A stretch of 46,306 bases of DNA. Source: Candidatus Bacteroides pullicola (GTDB lineage: Bacteria > Bacteroidota > Bacteroidia > Bacteroidales > Bacteroidaceae). Shown here in pieces: positions 16,439 to 25,722 of the stretch; positions within the stretch are counted from its first letter, which is position 1; each line of letters begins with the position of its first letter. The position numbers and the translations under genes are program-made. The notes beneath the pieces are model-generated. The model ran no database searches. It was not told the DNA's origin and saw only the letters and a list, made by a program, of their open reading frames with translations. Location of the stretch: assembly GCA_019115825.1 (NCBI GenBank), contig DXCV01000030.1, forward strand, positions 1 through 46,306, read 5' to 3'.

Positions 16439-17206
16439 TCAGTAAATAAAGGGTATGATACGTTTGCGGCGACCGACGGCCTCGGCGCCGAACTCATCGA
16501 CATATTTATGATAGATGGCGTCGGCCCGGGGCACGAGATTGGCCGCCGTCCACCAGACGAAGACCCATGCAGCGGGCGTGGCAGTCAGGATGGCAAAGCC
16601 CGTCCACTCCACCAGTTCGCCGAAGTAGTTGGCCGATGTGACGTAGCGGTACAGCCCCCGTGCCGGCAGGTAATGGCGCGTGTCGCCGGGCTGGCGGAGA
16701 TGGCGGATGACGTGGTCCGAATGTAGGTTGATGCCCATCCCCACCAGGAAGATGAGGAGGCCGATAATGGCTTGCGGCTGCAACAGGTATTGTACGCCAA
16801 GCAGATAGCTTTGGGGCGGAAACCAGAGGATGCCGCCTACCTGCATCACGCTGTTCAGTACGTTGAACGTAACGCCCATCAGCATGATGGTCAAGGGCAT
16901 ATGGCTGCGCCCCTTCATCAATAGGGGGAAGACGAAAGAGCGTTGCACGTAGTGTATTAAAAATAACAGGAGGAACAAGCACTGGAGCCACTGAAAATAA
17001 AACTCGCTCTGCGCCCAGAGCAATAATACCATGAAACACACAGGAGACTCCATAAGTACCCATCCCAACCTGTTATTTATGCTGGGTCCCCACTGCGCAC
17101 TACGGAACATTCCGTAGCCCGCACGGACGAAATAAAGCGCAATAAAGACGATGAGGGCCACGCCGCTCATCGTCCAGAGAAATATGTTGAAGGATTCTCT
17201 GTCCAT
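16439..17206 (-). CDS. Steroid 5-alpha-reductase family membrane protein
   Basis: 255 residues with about six or seven membrane segments. The C-terminal half is close to mammalian SRD5A enzymes: GINLHSDHVIRHLRQPGDT (159-176), LYRYVTSANYFGELVEWTGFA (185-205) and a final IIPFIY. Residues matching the SRD5A2 catalytic pair are present: Glu53 in LMESP and Tyr86 in IHYVQRSFVFP. The enzyme should reduce the delta4 double bond of 3-oxo-delta4 steroids with NADPH. It is the first gene of a 5-alpha-reductase / OYE reductase / SDR set, with only 40 bases after the HU-HIG gene and no obvious promoter in that gap, so it may be co-transcribed with that gene. Confidence 0.92.
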   Translation of the reverse strand: MDRESFNIFLWTMSGVALIVFIALYFVRAGYGMFRSAQWGPSINNRLGWVLMESPVCFMVLLLWAQSEFYFQWLQCLFLLLFLIHYVQRSFVFPLLMKGRSHMPLTIMLMGVTFNVLNSVMQVGGILWFPPQSYLLGVQYLLQPQAIIGLLIFLVGMGINLHSDHVIRHLRQPGDTRHYLPARGLYRYVTSANYFGELVEWTGFAILTATPAAWVFVWWTAANLVPRADAIYHKYVDEFGAEAVGRRKRIIPFIY

Positions 17207-17246
17207 AACCTATATAATAAGGTGTAAATCCTGTCGTGCAGGTAGC

Positions 17247-17786
17247 TTAGCCGAAGCTGTCCTCATCGCCGCTGCCGGGTTCGCTGCCGCCGCCCTCTTC
17301 GCCGCCGGAGCCGGAGCCACCTGTCACGGGCAAATGGCCCGTTTGCTTGTACTCCAGGTATGCCTTGGTGGTGGCGAAGGTGAAGCCGCCGTCCACCACG
17401 CCGACGTTTTCAAAGGAAATTCCCGTCTTGATGGAGTTCATCAGCTCCTTGGAGGGCGTGAAGATGACCTTAATATTCTTTATCATCGTGGCGGCATCGA
17501 AGTCATTGATGTCCTCTACGCCTTCACTGCCGAAAGACAGGCGCAGCCAGCCCAGGCGGCCAAGCTGGACACTGCTGCCCCGTTGCAGCTCGCGAGGTAT
17601 GGCGTCGCATACCAGACTGAAGGCTGCTTCGGCCTCGATGGGAGAAGTCGAAGTATTGCGCGTGACGATGTTGCAAAGTTCACGAGTATTTACTCTGTTG
17701 ACCACTGTCGGAATAGCGTGCATTTTAGTGTTGCTACCGGTCTGGCCGGGCTTTGCCTGTTTCAAAGCGAGCTTGTACTTTGCCAT
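17247..17786 (-). CDS. HU-related DNA-binding protein with Gly-rich acidic tail (HU-HIG type)
   Basis: 179 residues. An HU/IHF-like fold spans about residues 1-125 (VNTRELCNIVTRNTSTSPIEAEAAFSLVCDAIPRELQRGSSVQLGRLGWLRLSF), longer than canonical HU. The segment 153-179 is Gly/Ser/Glu-rich and acidic (GGSGSGGEEGGG...GDEDSFG). This fits the Bacteroidota HU-HIG group, in which an HU domain is fused to wHTH, Ig or Gly-rich parts. It probably binds and bends DNA; partners are unknown. Its -7 box at 17965-17972 gives a leader of about 170 bases that contains repeat array B. Confidence 0.85.
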   Translation of the reverse strand: MAKYKLALKQAKPGQTGSNTKMHAIPTVVNRVNTRELCNIVTRNTSTSPIEAEAAFSLVCDAIPRELQRGSSVQLGRLGWLRLSFGSEGVEDINDFDAATMIKNIKVIFTPSKELMNSIKTGISFENVGVVDGGFTFATTKAYLEYKQTGHLPVTGGSGSGGEEGGGSEPGSGDEDSFG

Positions 17787-17847
17787 ATAAGTTTCTCTGT
17801 TTTAAGGTGTTAACAATTGTCCCATAGAGTGATGCCTATTACAACGC

Positions 17848-17950
17848 TACGGAGCAAAAACTGCGATATGTTCCGGTTAAAAATGGAACACGTTCCAGTT
17901 GAAACTGCGACACGTTCCGTTTGCAAACGCAATACGTTCCAATTTCAGCC
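17848..17950. repeat. Array B: 22-bp-period dyad repeats in the HU-HIG leader
   Basis: Three clear units begin at 17870, 17892 and 17914 with GTTCC and are exactly 22 bp long; degenerate units flank them (17848 and 17936). Dyad centres are in register at 17879/80, 17901/02 and 17923/24. Unit 1 pairs GTTCC with GGAAC, unit 2 pairs CAGTT with AACTG, and unit 3 contains CGTTTGCAAACG. Inner arms differ between units but keep their own complementarity. Same period and logic as arrays A and C, with more decay. Confidence 0.7.
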
Positions 17951-17964
17951 TCTATAGGATGCGA

Positions 17965-17972
17965 CAAAGATA
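17965..17972 (-). promoter_or_regulatory. -7 box of the HU-HIG gene
   Basis: The reverse strand reads TATCTTTG, an exact consensus. Transcription from here would pass through array B before reaching the ATG at 17786. A second identical box at 18077-18084 could be an additional start. Confidence 0.5.
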
Positions 17973-18138
17973 GTCATAATTTTTTTATGTGCAAAAGATA
18001 TAAGGAAAAAAATTTCAAGCCCATAAAAAAACAGCCCTATGACGGCAGAAATTGCATACGGACAATGTGATATTTGCAAAGATAAGGTGTGATAATTATT
18101 TTTTCGACAATACGGAGGAGTATTCAATTTATTTTTAT

Positions 18139-18146
18139 TATATTTG
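18139..18146 (+). promoter_or_regulatory. -7 box of dxs
   Basis: TATATTTG, a TAnnTTTG match 22 bases before the dxs ATG at 18168. Confidence 0.55.
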
Positions 18147-18167
18147 CACACTATTAAATACTGAGAC

Positions 18168-20063
18168 ATGGAAACCGAACCATCTACATATCATCTATTG
18201 GACACTATCGACTGCCCCGATGACTTGCGACACCTGCCGGTGGACCAACTGCCCGAGGTGTGCCGCGAGCTGAGGGAGCGTATTATTAAAGAGGTGTCGG
18301 CCAATCCTGGGCATTTTGCCGCCAGCATGGGTACGGTGGAGCTGACCGTGGCTTTGCACTATGTGCTCAATACGCCCTACGACCGCATCGTCTGGGATGT
18401 CGGCCATCAGGCCTACGGGCACAAAATACTGACGGGACGTCGCGACGCGTTCCACACTAACCGTCAGCTGGGCGGCATCCGGCCGTTCCCCTCGCCCGAG
18501 GAAAGCGAGTATGACACGTTCGTCTGCGGGCATGCTTCCAACTCCATATCGGCCGCGCTGGGCATGGCCGTGGCCGCCGCCAGGAAGGGGGAGACGGACC
18601 GTCACATCGTGGCCGTCATCGGCGATGGCAGTATGAGTGGCGGGTTGGCCTTCGAAGGGCTGAACAACGCGTCGTCCACGCCGAACAATCTGCTCATCAT
18701 CCTCAACGATAACGACATGGCCATAGACCGGAGCGTGGGCGGGATGAAGCAGTACCTCTTCAACCTCACGACGACGAACCGCTATAACCAGTTGCGGTTC
18801 AAGGCGTCGCGCCTGCTTTTCCGCATGGGCATCCTCAACGAGGAACGGCGGAAAGCCTTGATACGCTTCGCCAACAGCCTGAAGTCCATTGCCGCCCGCC
18901 AGCAGAATATCTTCGAGGGTATGAACATCCGCTACTTCGGGCCGATAGACGGGCACAACGTGAAAAACTTGGCGCGCGTGCTCCGCGACATCAAGGACCT
19001 GAAGGGACCTAAAATCCTGCATCTCCACACGGTGAAGGGGAAAGGCTTCGCCCCGGCGGAAAAAGACCCCGGCACGTGGCACGCTCCCGGACGCTTCAAT
19101 CCGGAGACGGGTGAGCGTTATGTGGCGGACGATACGGGGCTGCCGCCGCTCTTCCAGGACGTCTTTGGCGAGACATTGGTGGAACTGGCGCAAATGAATC
19201 CGCGCATTGTGGGCGTCACGCCCGCCATGCTGATGGGCTGTTCGATGAATAAGCTGAAGGACGTCATGCCCGACCGTACGTTTGATGTAGGCATTGCTGA
19301 GGGACACGCAGTTACGTTCTCGGGCGGTTTGGCCAAGGAAGGGTTGCAGCCGTTCTGCAACATCTACTCGACGTTTATGCAGCGGGCGTATGACAATGTC
19401 ATCCACGACGTGGCACTGCTGCGGCTCCCGGTTGTGCTCTGCCTGGACCGCGCAGGGCTGGTCGGCGAGGACGGGCCGACGCACCACGGGGTCTTCGACC
19501 TGGCCTACTTCCGCCCGATACCCAACCTCTCCATCGCCTCGCCGATGGACGAACATGAACTGCGTCGGCTGATGTACACCGCTCAACTGCCTGACCGCGG
19601 GCCCTTTGTCATCCGCTACCCCCGTGGGCGCGGCGTGCTGACGAACTGGCGTTGTCCGCTGGAGGAAATCCCTGTCGGGACGGGCCGGCGGCTGAAGGAC
19701 GGGACAGACCTCGCTGTGCTTACGATAGGACCCATCGGCAACACCGTGTCGCGCGCCATCCGCCGGGCGGAGCAGGAGAAAGGACTGAGCATCGCCCACT
19801 ACGACTTGCGCTTCCTCAAGCCGCTGGACGAGAAACTGTTGTACGAAGTGGGGCAACGCTTCACGCGCATCGTGACGGTGGAAGACGGCGTGCGTATTGG
19901 GGGCATGGGCACTGCTGTGTTGGAGTTCATGGCCGACCACGGGTATGCGGTCCGGGTGAAACGTATCGGCATCCCCGACCGGTTCGTGGAGCACGGCAAC
20001 GTGCAGGAGCTCTACAAGCTCTGTGGGCTCAGTGAAGACGAGATTGTTAAACAATTAGAATAA
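18168..20063 (+). CDS. dxs: 1-deoxy-D-xylulose-5-phosphate synthase
   Basis: 631 residues. A thiamine-diphosphate enzyme that condenses pyruvate and glyceraldehyde 3-phosphate, the entry step of the MEP isoprenoid pathway. Visible marks are [34 protein letters not shown], the ThDP/Mg motif [18 protein letters not shown], the second-domain [16 protein letters not shown], and [28 protein letters not shown]. The C-terminal transketolase domain ends with [21 protein letters not shown]. Length is normal. trkA follows after six bases, so the two form an operon. Confidence 0.97.
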   Translation: METEPSTYHLLDTIDCPDDLRHLPVDQLPEVCRELRERIIKEVSANPGHFAASMGTVELTVALHYVLNTPYDRIVWDVGHQAYGHKILTGRRDAFHTNRQLGGIRPFPSPEESEYDTFVCGHASNSISAALGMAVAAARKGETDRHIVAVIGDGSMSGGLAFEGLNNASSTPNNLLIILNDNDMAIDRSVGGMKQYLFNLTTTNRYNQLRFKASRLLFRMGILNEERRKALIRFANSLKSIAARQQNIFEGMNIRYFGPIDGHNVKNLARVLRDIKDLKGPKILHLHTVKGKGFAPAEKDPGTWHAPGRFNPETGERYVADDTGLPPLFQDVFGETLVELAQMNPRIVGVTPAMLMGCSMNKLKDVMPDRTFDVGIAEGHAVTFSGGLAKEGLQPFCNIYSTFMQRAYDNVIHDVALLRLPVVLCLDRAGLVGEDGPTHHGVFDLAYFRPIPNLSIASPMDEHELRRLMYTAQLPDRGPFVIRYPRGRGVLTNWRCPLEEIPVGTGRRLKDGTDLAVLTIGPIGNTVSRAIRRAEQEKGLSIAHYDLRFLKPLDEKLLYEVGQRFTRIVTVEDGVRIGGMGTAVLEFMADHGYAVRVKRIGIPDRFVEHGNVQELYKLCGLSEDEIVKQLE

Positions 20064-20069
20064 CGTAAC

Positions 20070-21410
20070 GTGAAAATCATCATTGCAGGGGCCGGCGCTG
20101 TCGGCACCCACCTGGCCAAGTTGCTCTCGCGCGAGAGGCAGAACATCACCCTGATGGATGACAACGAAGAACGGCTCAATACGCTCAGTTCAAACTTCGA
20201 CTTGATGACCGTAGTCGCCTCGCCCACCTCCATCAAGGGGCTGGAGGACGTCGGCACGCGCGATGCCGACCTGTTCATCGCCGTCACGCCGGACGAGAGC
20301 CGGAACATGACGGCCTGTATGCTGGCCAGCAACCTCGGCGCCAAGAAGACCGTGGCGCGCATCGACAACTACGAATATCTCCTGCCGCGCAACAAAGACT
20401 TCTTCCACAAGCTGGGCGTAGATTCGCTCATCTACCCCGAAATGCTCGCTGCCAAGGAGATCGTGTCGTCCATCCGCATGAGCTGGGTTCGCCAGTGGTG
20501 GGAGTTCTATGGCGGTGCCCTCATCCTGATAGGCACCAAGATGCGCGAAAAGGCGGAAATCATCGACGTGCCCCTATATAAGCTGGGCGGCCCCACTCTC
20601 CCCTATCACATCGTCGCCATCAAGCGCGGCAACGAGACGCTGATCCCCCGCGGCGACGACGCCATTCGCCTGAACGACATCGTGTACTTCACCACCACGC
20701 GCAAGTACCTGCCCTACGTCCGCAAAGTGACGGGCAAGGAAGATTACGTAGACGTGCGCAACGTCATGATTATGGGCGGCAGCCGCATCGCCGTCCGCAC
20801 TGCCCAATACGTCCCGGACTATATGCAACTGAAGATTGTGGACAACGACCTGAACCGCTGCAACCGTCTGACCGAGCTACTGGACGACAAGACCATGATT
20901 ATCAACGGTGACGGACGCGATATGGATCTGCTTGTGGAGGAAGGCCTGAAGAACACCGACGCCTTCGTGGCCCTGACGGGAAACTCCGAGACCAACATCC
21001 TGGCTTGCCTGGCTGCCAAGCGCATGGGCGTCAGCAAGACGGTGGCAGAGGTAGAGAATATCGACTACATCGGCATGGCCGAGAGCTTGGACATCGGCTC
21101 GGTCATCAACAAGAAGATGATTACGGCCAGCCACATCTACCAGATGATGCTCGATGCCGACGTCAGCAACGTGAAGTGCCTGACCTTCGCCAACGCCGAC
21201 GTCGCGGAGTTTACCGTGAAAGCCGGCTCCCTGATCACGAAACACCCGGTCAAGGACCTCGGCTTGCCCAAGGGCATGACCATCGGCGGCTTGATACGCA
21301 ACGGGGAAGGCATCGTCGTGATGGGCGACACCCTTATCCAACCGGGCGACCACGTCGTCGTCTTCTGCCTGAGCATGATGATTAAGAAGATAGAAAAGTT
21401 TTTTAATTGA
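20070..21410 (+). CDS. trkA: Trk potassium uptake regulator TrkA
   Basis: 446 residues, starting with GTG at 20070, six bases after the dxs stop. A peripheral cytoplasmic NAD-binding protein that gates the TrkH potassium channel. Two RCK_N/RCK_C halves are visible: IIIAGAGAVGTHLAKLLSRE (about 3-22) with an RCK_C near 140-220, and VMIMGGSRIAVRTAQYVPD (about 232-250) with RCK_C near 370-446. In Bacteroidales the membrane partner trkH often follows; here the next gene is nuoA, 143 bases away with its own promoter, and no trkH is in the window. Confidence 0.95.
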   Translation: MKIIIAGAGAVGTHLAKLLSRERQNITLMDDNEERLNTLSSNFDLMTVVASPTSIKGLEDVGTRDADLFIAVTPDESRNMTACMLASNLGAKKTVARIDNYEYLLPRNKDFFHKLGVDSLIYPEMLAAKEIVSSIRMSWVRQWWEFYGGALILIGTKMREKAEIIDVPLYKLGGPTLPYHIVAIKRGNETLIPRGDDAIRLNDIVYFTTTRKYLPYVRKVTGKEDYVDVRNVMIMGGSRIAVRTAQYVPDYMQLKIVDNDLNRCNRLTELLDDKTMIINGDGRDMDLLVEEGLKNTDAFVALTGNSETNILACLAAKRMGVSKTVAEVENIDYIGMAESLDIGSVINKKMITASHIYQMMLDADVSNVKCLTFANADVAEFTVKAGSLITKHPVKDLGLPKGMTIGGLIRNGEGIVVMGDTLIQPGDHVVVFCLSMMIKKIEKFFN

Positions 21411-21476
21411 AATAAAAATATGTAAAATCAGTCGTTTTTGTCATTTGGAGATAGCAAACGGACAGATAGATGTTTG

Positions 21477-21484
21477 TATCTTTG
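21477..21484 (+). promoter_or_regulatory. -7 box of the nuo operon
   Basis: TATCTTTG, an exact -7 consensus, 70 bases before the nuoA ATG. It is the only strong promoter candidate before the eleven closely spaced nuo cistrons. Confidence 0.6.
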
Positions 21485-21553
21485 CAGGCTGATAGGGAAT
21501 GAAAAACAAGCAAGTATTACACATTATATATATGAACAAAATCTTATAGATTT

Positions 21554-21904
21554 ATGAATTTCATTTTTTTAGTCACCGTCGTGCTGACGGCCCTCATCTT
21601 TGTAGGGCTTGTGGTCGTGATAGCGAATGCCATCGCGCCACGCTCTTACAATCCGCAAAAGATGGAGCCTTACGAGTGTGGTATCCCCACGCGCGGTAAG
21701 ACGTGGATGCAGTTCCACGTAGGTTACTACCTGTTTGCCATCCTGTTCCTGATGTTCGAGGTCGAGACCGTATTCCTCTTCCCGTGGGCGGTCGTCACCG
21801 CTGAGCTGGGCGTTGCCGGATTGTGCAGTGTATTATTTTTCTTGTTTATCTTAGTTCTGGGTCTTGCATATGCCTGGAAGAAAGGAGCATTGGAATGGAA
21901 GTAA
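21554..21904 (+). CDS. nuoA: NADH-quinone oxidoreductase subunit A
   Basis: 116 residues, three transmembrane helices (about 1-22, 60-80, 90-110). The loop after helix 1 carries [36 protein letters not shown], the NuoA/ND3 signature with the conserved Cys. It sits at the membrane/peripheral junction of complex I near the quinone site. First gene of the nuo operon; its last ten bases overlap nuoB. Confidence 0.95.
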   Translation: MNFIFLVTVVLTALIFVGLVVVIANAIAPRSYNPQKMEPYECGIPTRGKTWMQFHVGYYLFAILFLMFEVETVFLFPWAVVTAELGVAGLCSVLFFLFILVLGLAYAWKKGALEWK

Positions 21905-22482
21905 CGAAAAGACCCAAAATCAAGTCCATCCCCTACGAAGAGTTTCAAGACAACGAAACCTTAGAGAAGCTGATTCAAGAGCTTAACGCCGGCGGCGCCA
22001 ATGTCATGGTAGGCGCCCTGGACGACCTCATCGACTGGGGACGCAGTAATTCATTGTGGCCGTTGACATTCGCCACCAGTTGTTGCGGCATCGAGTTCAT
22101 GGCCGTAGCCTCTGCCCGCTATGACATGGCGCGCTTTGGCTTCGAGGTGACACGTAACAGTCCCCGCCAGGCCGATGTCATCCTGGTGAACGGCACCATC
22201 ACCTACAAGATGGCCCCCGTATTGAAACGTCTGTACGACCAGATGGCCGACCCGAAGTATGTGGTGGCTGTGGGTGGATGCGCCGTGAGCGGCGGTCCTT
22301 TCCGGAAATCCTACCATGTCGTACAGGGTGTAGACCAAATTCTCCCGGTAGACGTCTATGTGCCCGGCTGCCCGCCACGTCCCGAAGCTTTTCTGTATGG
22401 CATGATGCAACTGCAACGCAAGGTCAAAATTGAGAAGTTTTTCGGAGGAGTTAACAGAAAAGAAAAGGAAACAGAAGAATAA
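21895..22482 (+). CDS. nuoB: NADH-quinone oxidoreductase subunit B
   Basis: 195 residues. Carries the terminal 4Fe-4S cluster N2 that reduces menaquinone. The ligands are Cys63-Cys64 (TSCCGIEF), Cys129 (VGGCAVSGG) and Cys159 (VPGCPPRPE). The start at 21895 is chosen because it follows nuoA in the usual overlapping way and removes an unrelated 24-residue extension from an upstream in-frame Met at 21823. nuoCD follows after three bases. Confidence 0.95.
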   Translation: MEVTKRPKIKSIPYEEFQDNETLEKLIQELNAGGANVMVGALDDLIDWGRSNSLWPLTFATSCCGIEFMAVASARYDMARFGFEVTRNSPRQADVILVNGTITYKMAPVLKRLYDQMADPKYVVAVGGCAVSGGPFRKSYHVVQGVDQILPVDVYVPGCPPRPEAFLYGMMQLQRKVKIEKFFGGVNRKEKETEE

Positions 22483-22485
22483 GAT

Positions 22486-24078
22486 ATGGAAAATACGATA
22501 TACGTAAAGCCGGGAGACCTGCACAGCACCATGTCGCGCCTGCGCAAGGAAAACAAGATGGACTTCCTGAGAAGCCTCACCGGCATGGATTGGGGAGTGC
22601 CCGATGAGAAAGACACGGAGGATACCCTGCGGGGCTTGGGAGTAGTCTACCACCTCGAATCCACCGAGACAGGTGAACGGATGGTAGTAAAGACCTCCAC
22701 CCTCGATCGCGAGCATCCCGAAATACCCAGCGTCACCGACATTTGGAAAGGTGCCGACCTGCCTGAACGCGAAGCATACGACTTCTTCGGCATCGTGTTC
22801 ACCGGCCATCCCGATATGCGCCGCCTGTTCCTGCGCAACGACTGGGTGGGCTATCCCTTCCGCAAGGACAATGACCCCGCCAAGGAGAATCCCCTGCGCA
22901 TGGACAACGAAGAAACCATCGACGTGACCAGCGAAGTGGACGTGACCGCCAACGGCGAATCCAAAGAAAAAAAGAATGAAATCTTCACCAACGAAGAATA
23001 TGTGGTGAACATCGGTCCTCAGCACCCATCCACACACGGCGTATTGCGCCTCCGCGTATCGCTGGACGGTGAAATTATCCGCAAGGTGGATCCCAACTGC
23101 GGATACATCCACCGCGGCATCGAAAAGATGAATGAAAGCCTCACCTACCCGCAGACGCTGGCATTGACCGACCGTCTGGACTACCTGGGCGCCATGCAGA
23201 GCCGCCATGCCCTGTGTATGTGCATCGAGCAGGCCATGGGCGTGCAAGTGAGCGAGCGTGTACAATACATCCGCACCATCATGGACGAGCTGCAACGTAT
23301 CGACTCGCACATCCTCTACTTCGCCTGCCTCTGCCAGGACATGGGTGCCACGACCGCCTTCCTCTACGGTTTCCGCGACCGTGAGAAGGTGCTTGACATC
23401 TTCGAAGAGACTTGCGGTGGCCGCCTCATCTTGAACTACAACACCATTGGCGGCGTGCAAGCCGACATCCATCCGAACTTCGTACATCGCGTAAAGGAAT
23501 TCATCCCCTATATGCGTCACAATCTCCAAGAATACTTCGACGTGTTCATCAACAATGTGATCGTGCAGCAACGTCTGAAAGGCGTGGGTGTACTGAGCCG
23601 CGAAGATGCCATTGCCTTTGGCGCCACCGGCGGCACGGGACGTGCTGCAGGCTGGGCTTGCGACGTGCGCAAGCGCATCCCCTACGGCGTATATGACAAG
23701 GTGGACTTCAAGGAAATCACCTACACGGAAGGCGACTGCATGGCCCGCCTGATGGTTCGTATGGACGAGATTGTAGAGAGCCTCCACATCATCGAGCAGC
23801 TGATAGACAACATCCCCGAAGGTCCCTACCAAGAGAAAATGAAGCCTATCATCCGTGTGCCCGAAGGTTCGTACTATGCAGCCGTGGAAGGCAGCCGTGG
23901 AGAGTTTGGCGTATATCTGGAGAGCAAGGGCGACAAGACGCCCTACCGTCTGCACTATCGTTCGACTGGCCTGCCGCTTGTAGGCACATTGGACACGCTT
24001 TGCCGAGGCGCCAAGATTGCTGACCTGATTGCTATCAGCGGCACGCTTGACTACATCATCCCCGACATTGACAGATAA
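22486..24078 (+). CDS. nuoC: NADH-quinone oxidoreductase fused subunit C/D
   Basis: 530 residues, a natural fusion. NuoC (30-kDa family) covers about 1-150 (LPEREAYDFFGIVFTGHPDMRRLFLRNDWVGYPFRKD), then an acidic/lysine-rich linker (about 150-168), then NuoD (49-kDa family) from about 170 (VVNIGPQHPSTHGVLRLRVSLDGE) to the end (IADLIAISGTLDYIIPDIDR). It forms the hydrophilic part around the quinone pocket with NuoB and NuoI. The fusion is known in several lineages including E. coli and Bacteroidetes. Often named nuoCD. Confidence 0.95.
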   Translation: MENTIYVKPGDLHSTMSRLRKENKMDFLRSLTGMDWGVPDEKDTEDTLRGLGVVYHLESTETGERMVVKTSTLDREHPEIPSVTDIWKGADLPEREAYDFFGIVFTGHPDMRRLFLRNDWVGYPFRKDNDPAKENPLRMDNEETIDVTSEVDVTANGESKEKKNEIFTNEEYVVNIGPQHPSTHGVLRLRVSLDGEIIRKVDPNCGYIHRGIEKMNESLTYPQTLALTDRLDYLGAMQSRHALCMCIEQAMGVQVSERVQYIRTIMDELQRIDSHILYFACLCQDMGATTAFLYGFRDREKVLDIFEETCGGRLILNYNTIGGVQADIHPNFVHRVKEFIPYMRHNLQEYFDVFINNVIVQQRLKGVGVLSREDAIAFGATGGTGRAAGWACDVRKRIPYGVYDKVDFKEITYTEGDCMARLMVRMDEIVESLHIIEQLIDNIPEGPYQEKMKPIIRVPEGSYYAAVEGSRGEFGVYLESKGDKTPYRLHYRSTGLPLVGTLDTLCRGAKIADLIAISGTLDYIIPDIDR

Positions 24079-24117
24079 TGAATACATTAGCACTTAATCA
24101 TATTAATACGTTAAAAG

Positions 24118-25194
24118 ATGTTCGATTTTAGTATTGTATCAAGCTGGATACACCAGATGCTGACATCCGTCATGCCCGAGGGCCTGGCCATCTTCATCGA
24201 GTGTGTAGTAGTAGGAGTATGCATCGTGCTGATGTATGCCATCCTTGCCATCCTATTGATTTACATGGAGCGCAAGATATGCGGCTTCTTCCAATGCCGC
24301 CTCGGCCCGATGCGTGTGGGCCCTTACGGAACTATCCAAGTCATCTGCGACGTGCTGAAGATGCTGACCAAGGAAATCTTCACGCCGAAGACCGTGGACA
24401 AGTTCCTCTACAACCTGGCACCCTACATGGTGTTGCTGGCCTCCTTCCTGACCTTCGCCTGCCTGCCCATGAACAAGGGCATGGAGGTGCTGGACTTCAA
24501 TGTCGGCATATTCTTCGTGATGGCCGCTTCCAGCATCGGCGTGGTAGGTATCCTGCTGGCCGGATGGAGTTCCAACAGCAAGTACTCCCTCATCGGAGCC
24601 ATGCGTAGCGGTGCCCAGATTATCAGTTATGAACTTTCCGCAGGCCTGAGCATCTTGACAATGGTCGTTCTGACCGGCACCATGCAGATCTCCGGCATTG
24701 TGAACGGACAGGCAGACGGATGGCTCATCTTCAAGGGACACATCCCCGCCATCATCGCTTTCATCATCTACTTGATTGCCAGCAATGCGGAATGTAACCG
24801 TGGACCGTTCGACTTGCCCGAGGCAGAAAGTGAGCTGACCGCCGGTTATCACACCGAGTACAGCGGTATGCACTTCGGCTTCTTCTACTTGGCTGAATAT
24901 CTGAACCTGTTCATCGTGTCGGCCATCGCTGCTACGGTGTTCTTGGGTGGCTGGATGCCGCTGCACATTCCCGGCCTGGACGGCTTCAACATGGTGATGG
25001 ACTACATCCCTGGCGTCATCTGGTTCTTTGCGAAAGCTTTCTTCGTAGTGTTCCTGATGATGTGGATGCGTTGGACGTTCCCCCGCCTGCGAATCGACCA
25101 GATTCTGAAGCTGGAATGGAAATACTTAGTACCGATCTCGATGGTCAACCTGCTGCTCATGGCATTGGTAGCCACCCTCGGATTGCACTTTTAA
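24118..25194 (+). CDS. nuoH: NADH-quinone oxidoreductase subunit H
   Basis: 358 residues, about eight or nine transmembrane helices. Signatures include [26 protein letters not shown] (near 43-68) and [26 protein letters not shown] (near 222-247), the charged loops that line the quinone chamber and the E-channel. The last helices carry [24 protein letters not shown]. Confidence 0.96.
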   Translation: MFDFSIVSSWIHQMLTSVMPEGLAIFIECVVVGVCIVLMYAILAILLIYMERKICGFFQCRLGPMRVGPYGTIQVICDVLKMLTKEIFTPKTVDKFLYNLAPYMVLLASFLTFACLPMNKGMEVLDFNVGIFFVMAASSIGVVGILLAGWSSNSKYSLIGAMRSGAQIISYELSAGLSILTMVVLTGTMQISGIVNGQADGWLIFKGHIPAIIAFIIYLIASNAECNRGPFDLPEAESELTAGYHTEYSGMHFGFFYLAEYLNLFIVSAIAATVFLGGWMPLHIPGLDGFNMVMDYIPGVIWFFAKAFFVVFLMMWMRWTFPRLRIDQILKLEWKYLVPISMVNLLLMALVATLGLHF

Positions 25195-25215
25195 CCCCCA
25201 AAGTTTGTGACTATT

Positions 25216-25710
25216 ATGGAAGAAAAAGATACTTATTTCAGTGGATTGTCTAAGGGGGTGCGCAGCTTGTGCATCGGCCTGAAGACGACCATGCGTGAAT
25301 TCTTCACGAAAAAGGTGACGGAACAATATCCTGAGAACCGAAAGGAACTGAAAATGTTCGACCGTTTCCGCGGGACATTGACCATGCCCCACAACGAGAA
25401 CAACGAACACCACTGCATCGCCTGCGGATTGTGCCAGATGGCCTGCCCCAACGGCACCATCAAGGTGACGAGCGAGACCATCACGACCGAAGACGGCAAG
25501 AAGAAGAAAATCCTGGCCAAGTATGAATACAATCTGGGCTCGTGTATCTTCTGCCAGCTGTGTGTCAACGCCTGCCCGCACAACGCCATCACGTTCGATC
25601 AGAACTTCGAGCACGCCGTATTCGACCGCTCCAAATTGATCTTGACGCTGAACCACCCGGGCAGCCACGTGGAAGAGAAGAAAAAAGAAGATATTACTAA
25701 TAAGCAATAA
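25216..25710 (+). CDS. nuoI: NADH-quinone oxidoreductase subunit I
   Basis: 164 residues. A ferredoxin-like subunit with two 4Fe-4S sites, CIACGLCQMACP and CIFCQLCVNACP (N6a/N6b), which pass electrons to N2. The ATG at 25216 (MEEKDTYFSG) is preferred to a GTG at 25207. With nuoEFG missing, this is the outermost cluster-bearing subunit encoded here, so the unknown electron donor may dock on NuoI and NuoB. Confidence 0.95.
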   Translation: MEEKDTYFSGLSKGVRSLCIGLKTTMREFFTKKVTEQYPENRKELKMFDRFRGTLTMPHNENNEHHCIACGLCQMACPNGTIKVTSETITTEDGKKKKILAKYEYNLGSCIFCQLCVNACPHNAITFDQNFEHAVFDRSKLILTLNHPGSHVEEKKKEDITNKQ

Positions 25711-25722
25711 GCACTCATAGAC

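Larger units (their letters stand above)
17787..18167. other. Divergent intergenic region between HU-HIG and dxs
   Basis: 381 bases without a credible gene. It contains array B (17848-17950), two reverse-strand TATCTTTG boxes (17965-17972 and 18077-18084) and the dxs -7 box (18139-18146). The stretch 17975-18060 is AT-rich with T- and A-runs; I see nothing else in it. Confidence 0.7.

Noticed and set aside
18195..20054. 619-codon antisense frame under dxs
   Set aside because: Mirror of dxs with skewed composition and no motifs.
22051..24093. 680-codon antisense frame across nuoB-nuoCD
   Set aside because: It crosses two well-conserved nuo genes and has no recognisable domain.
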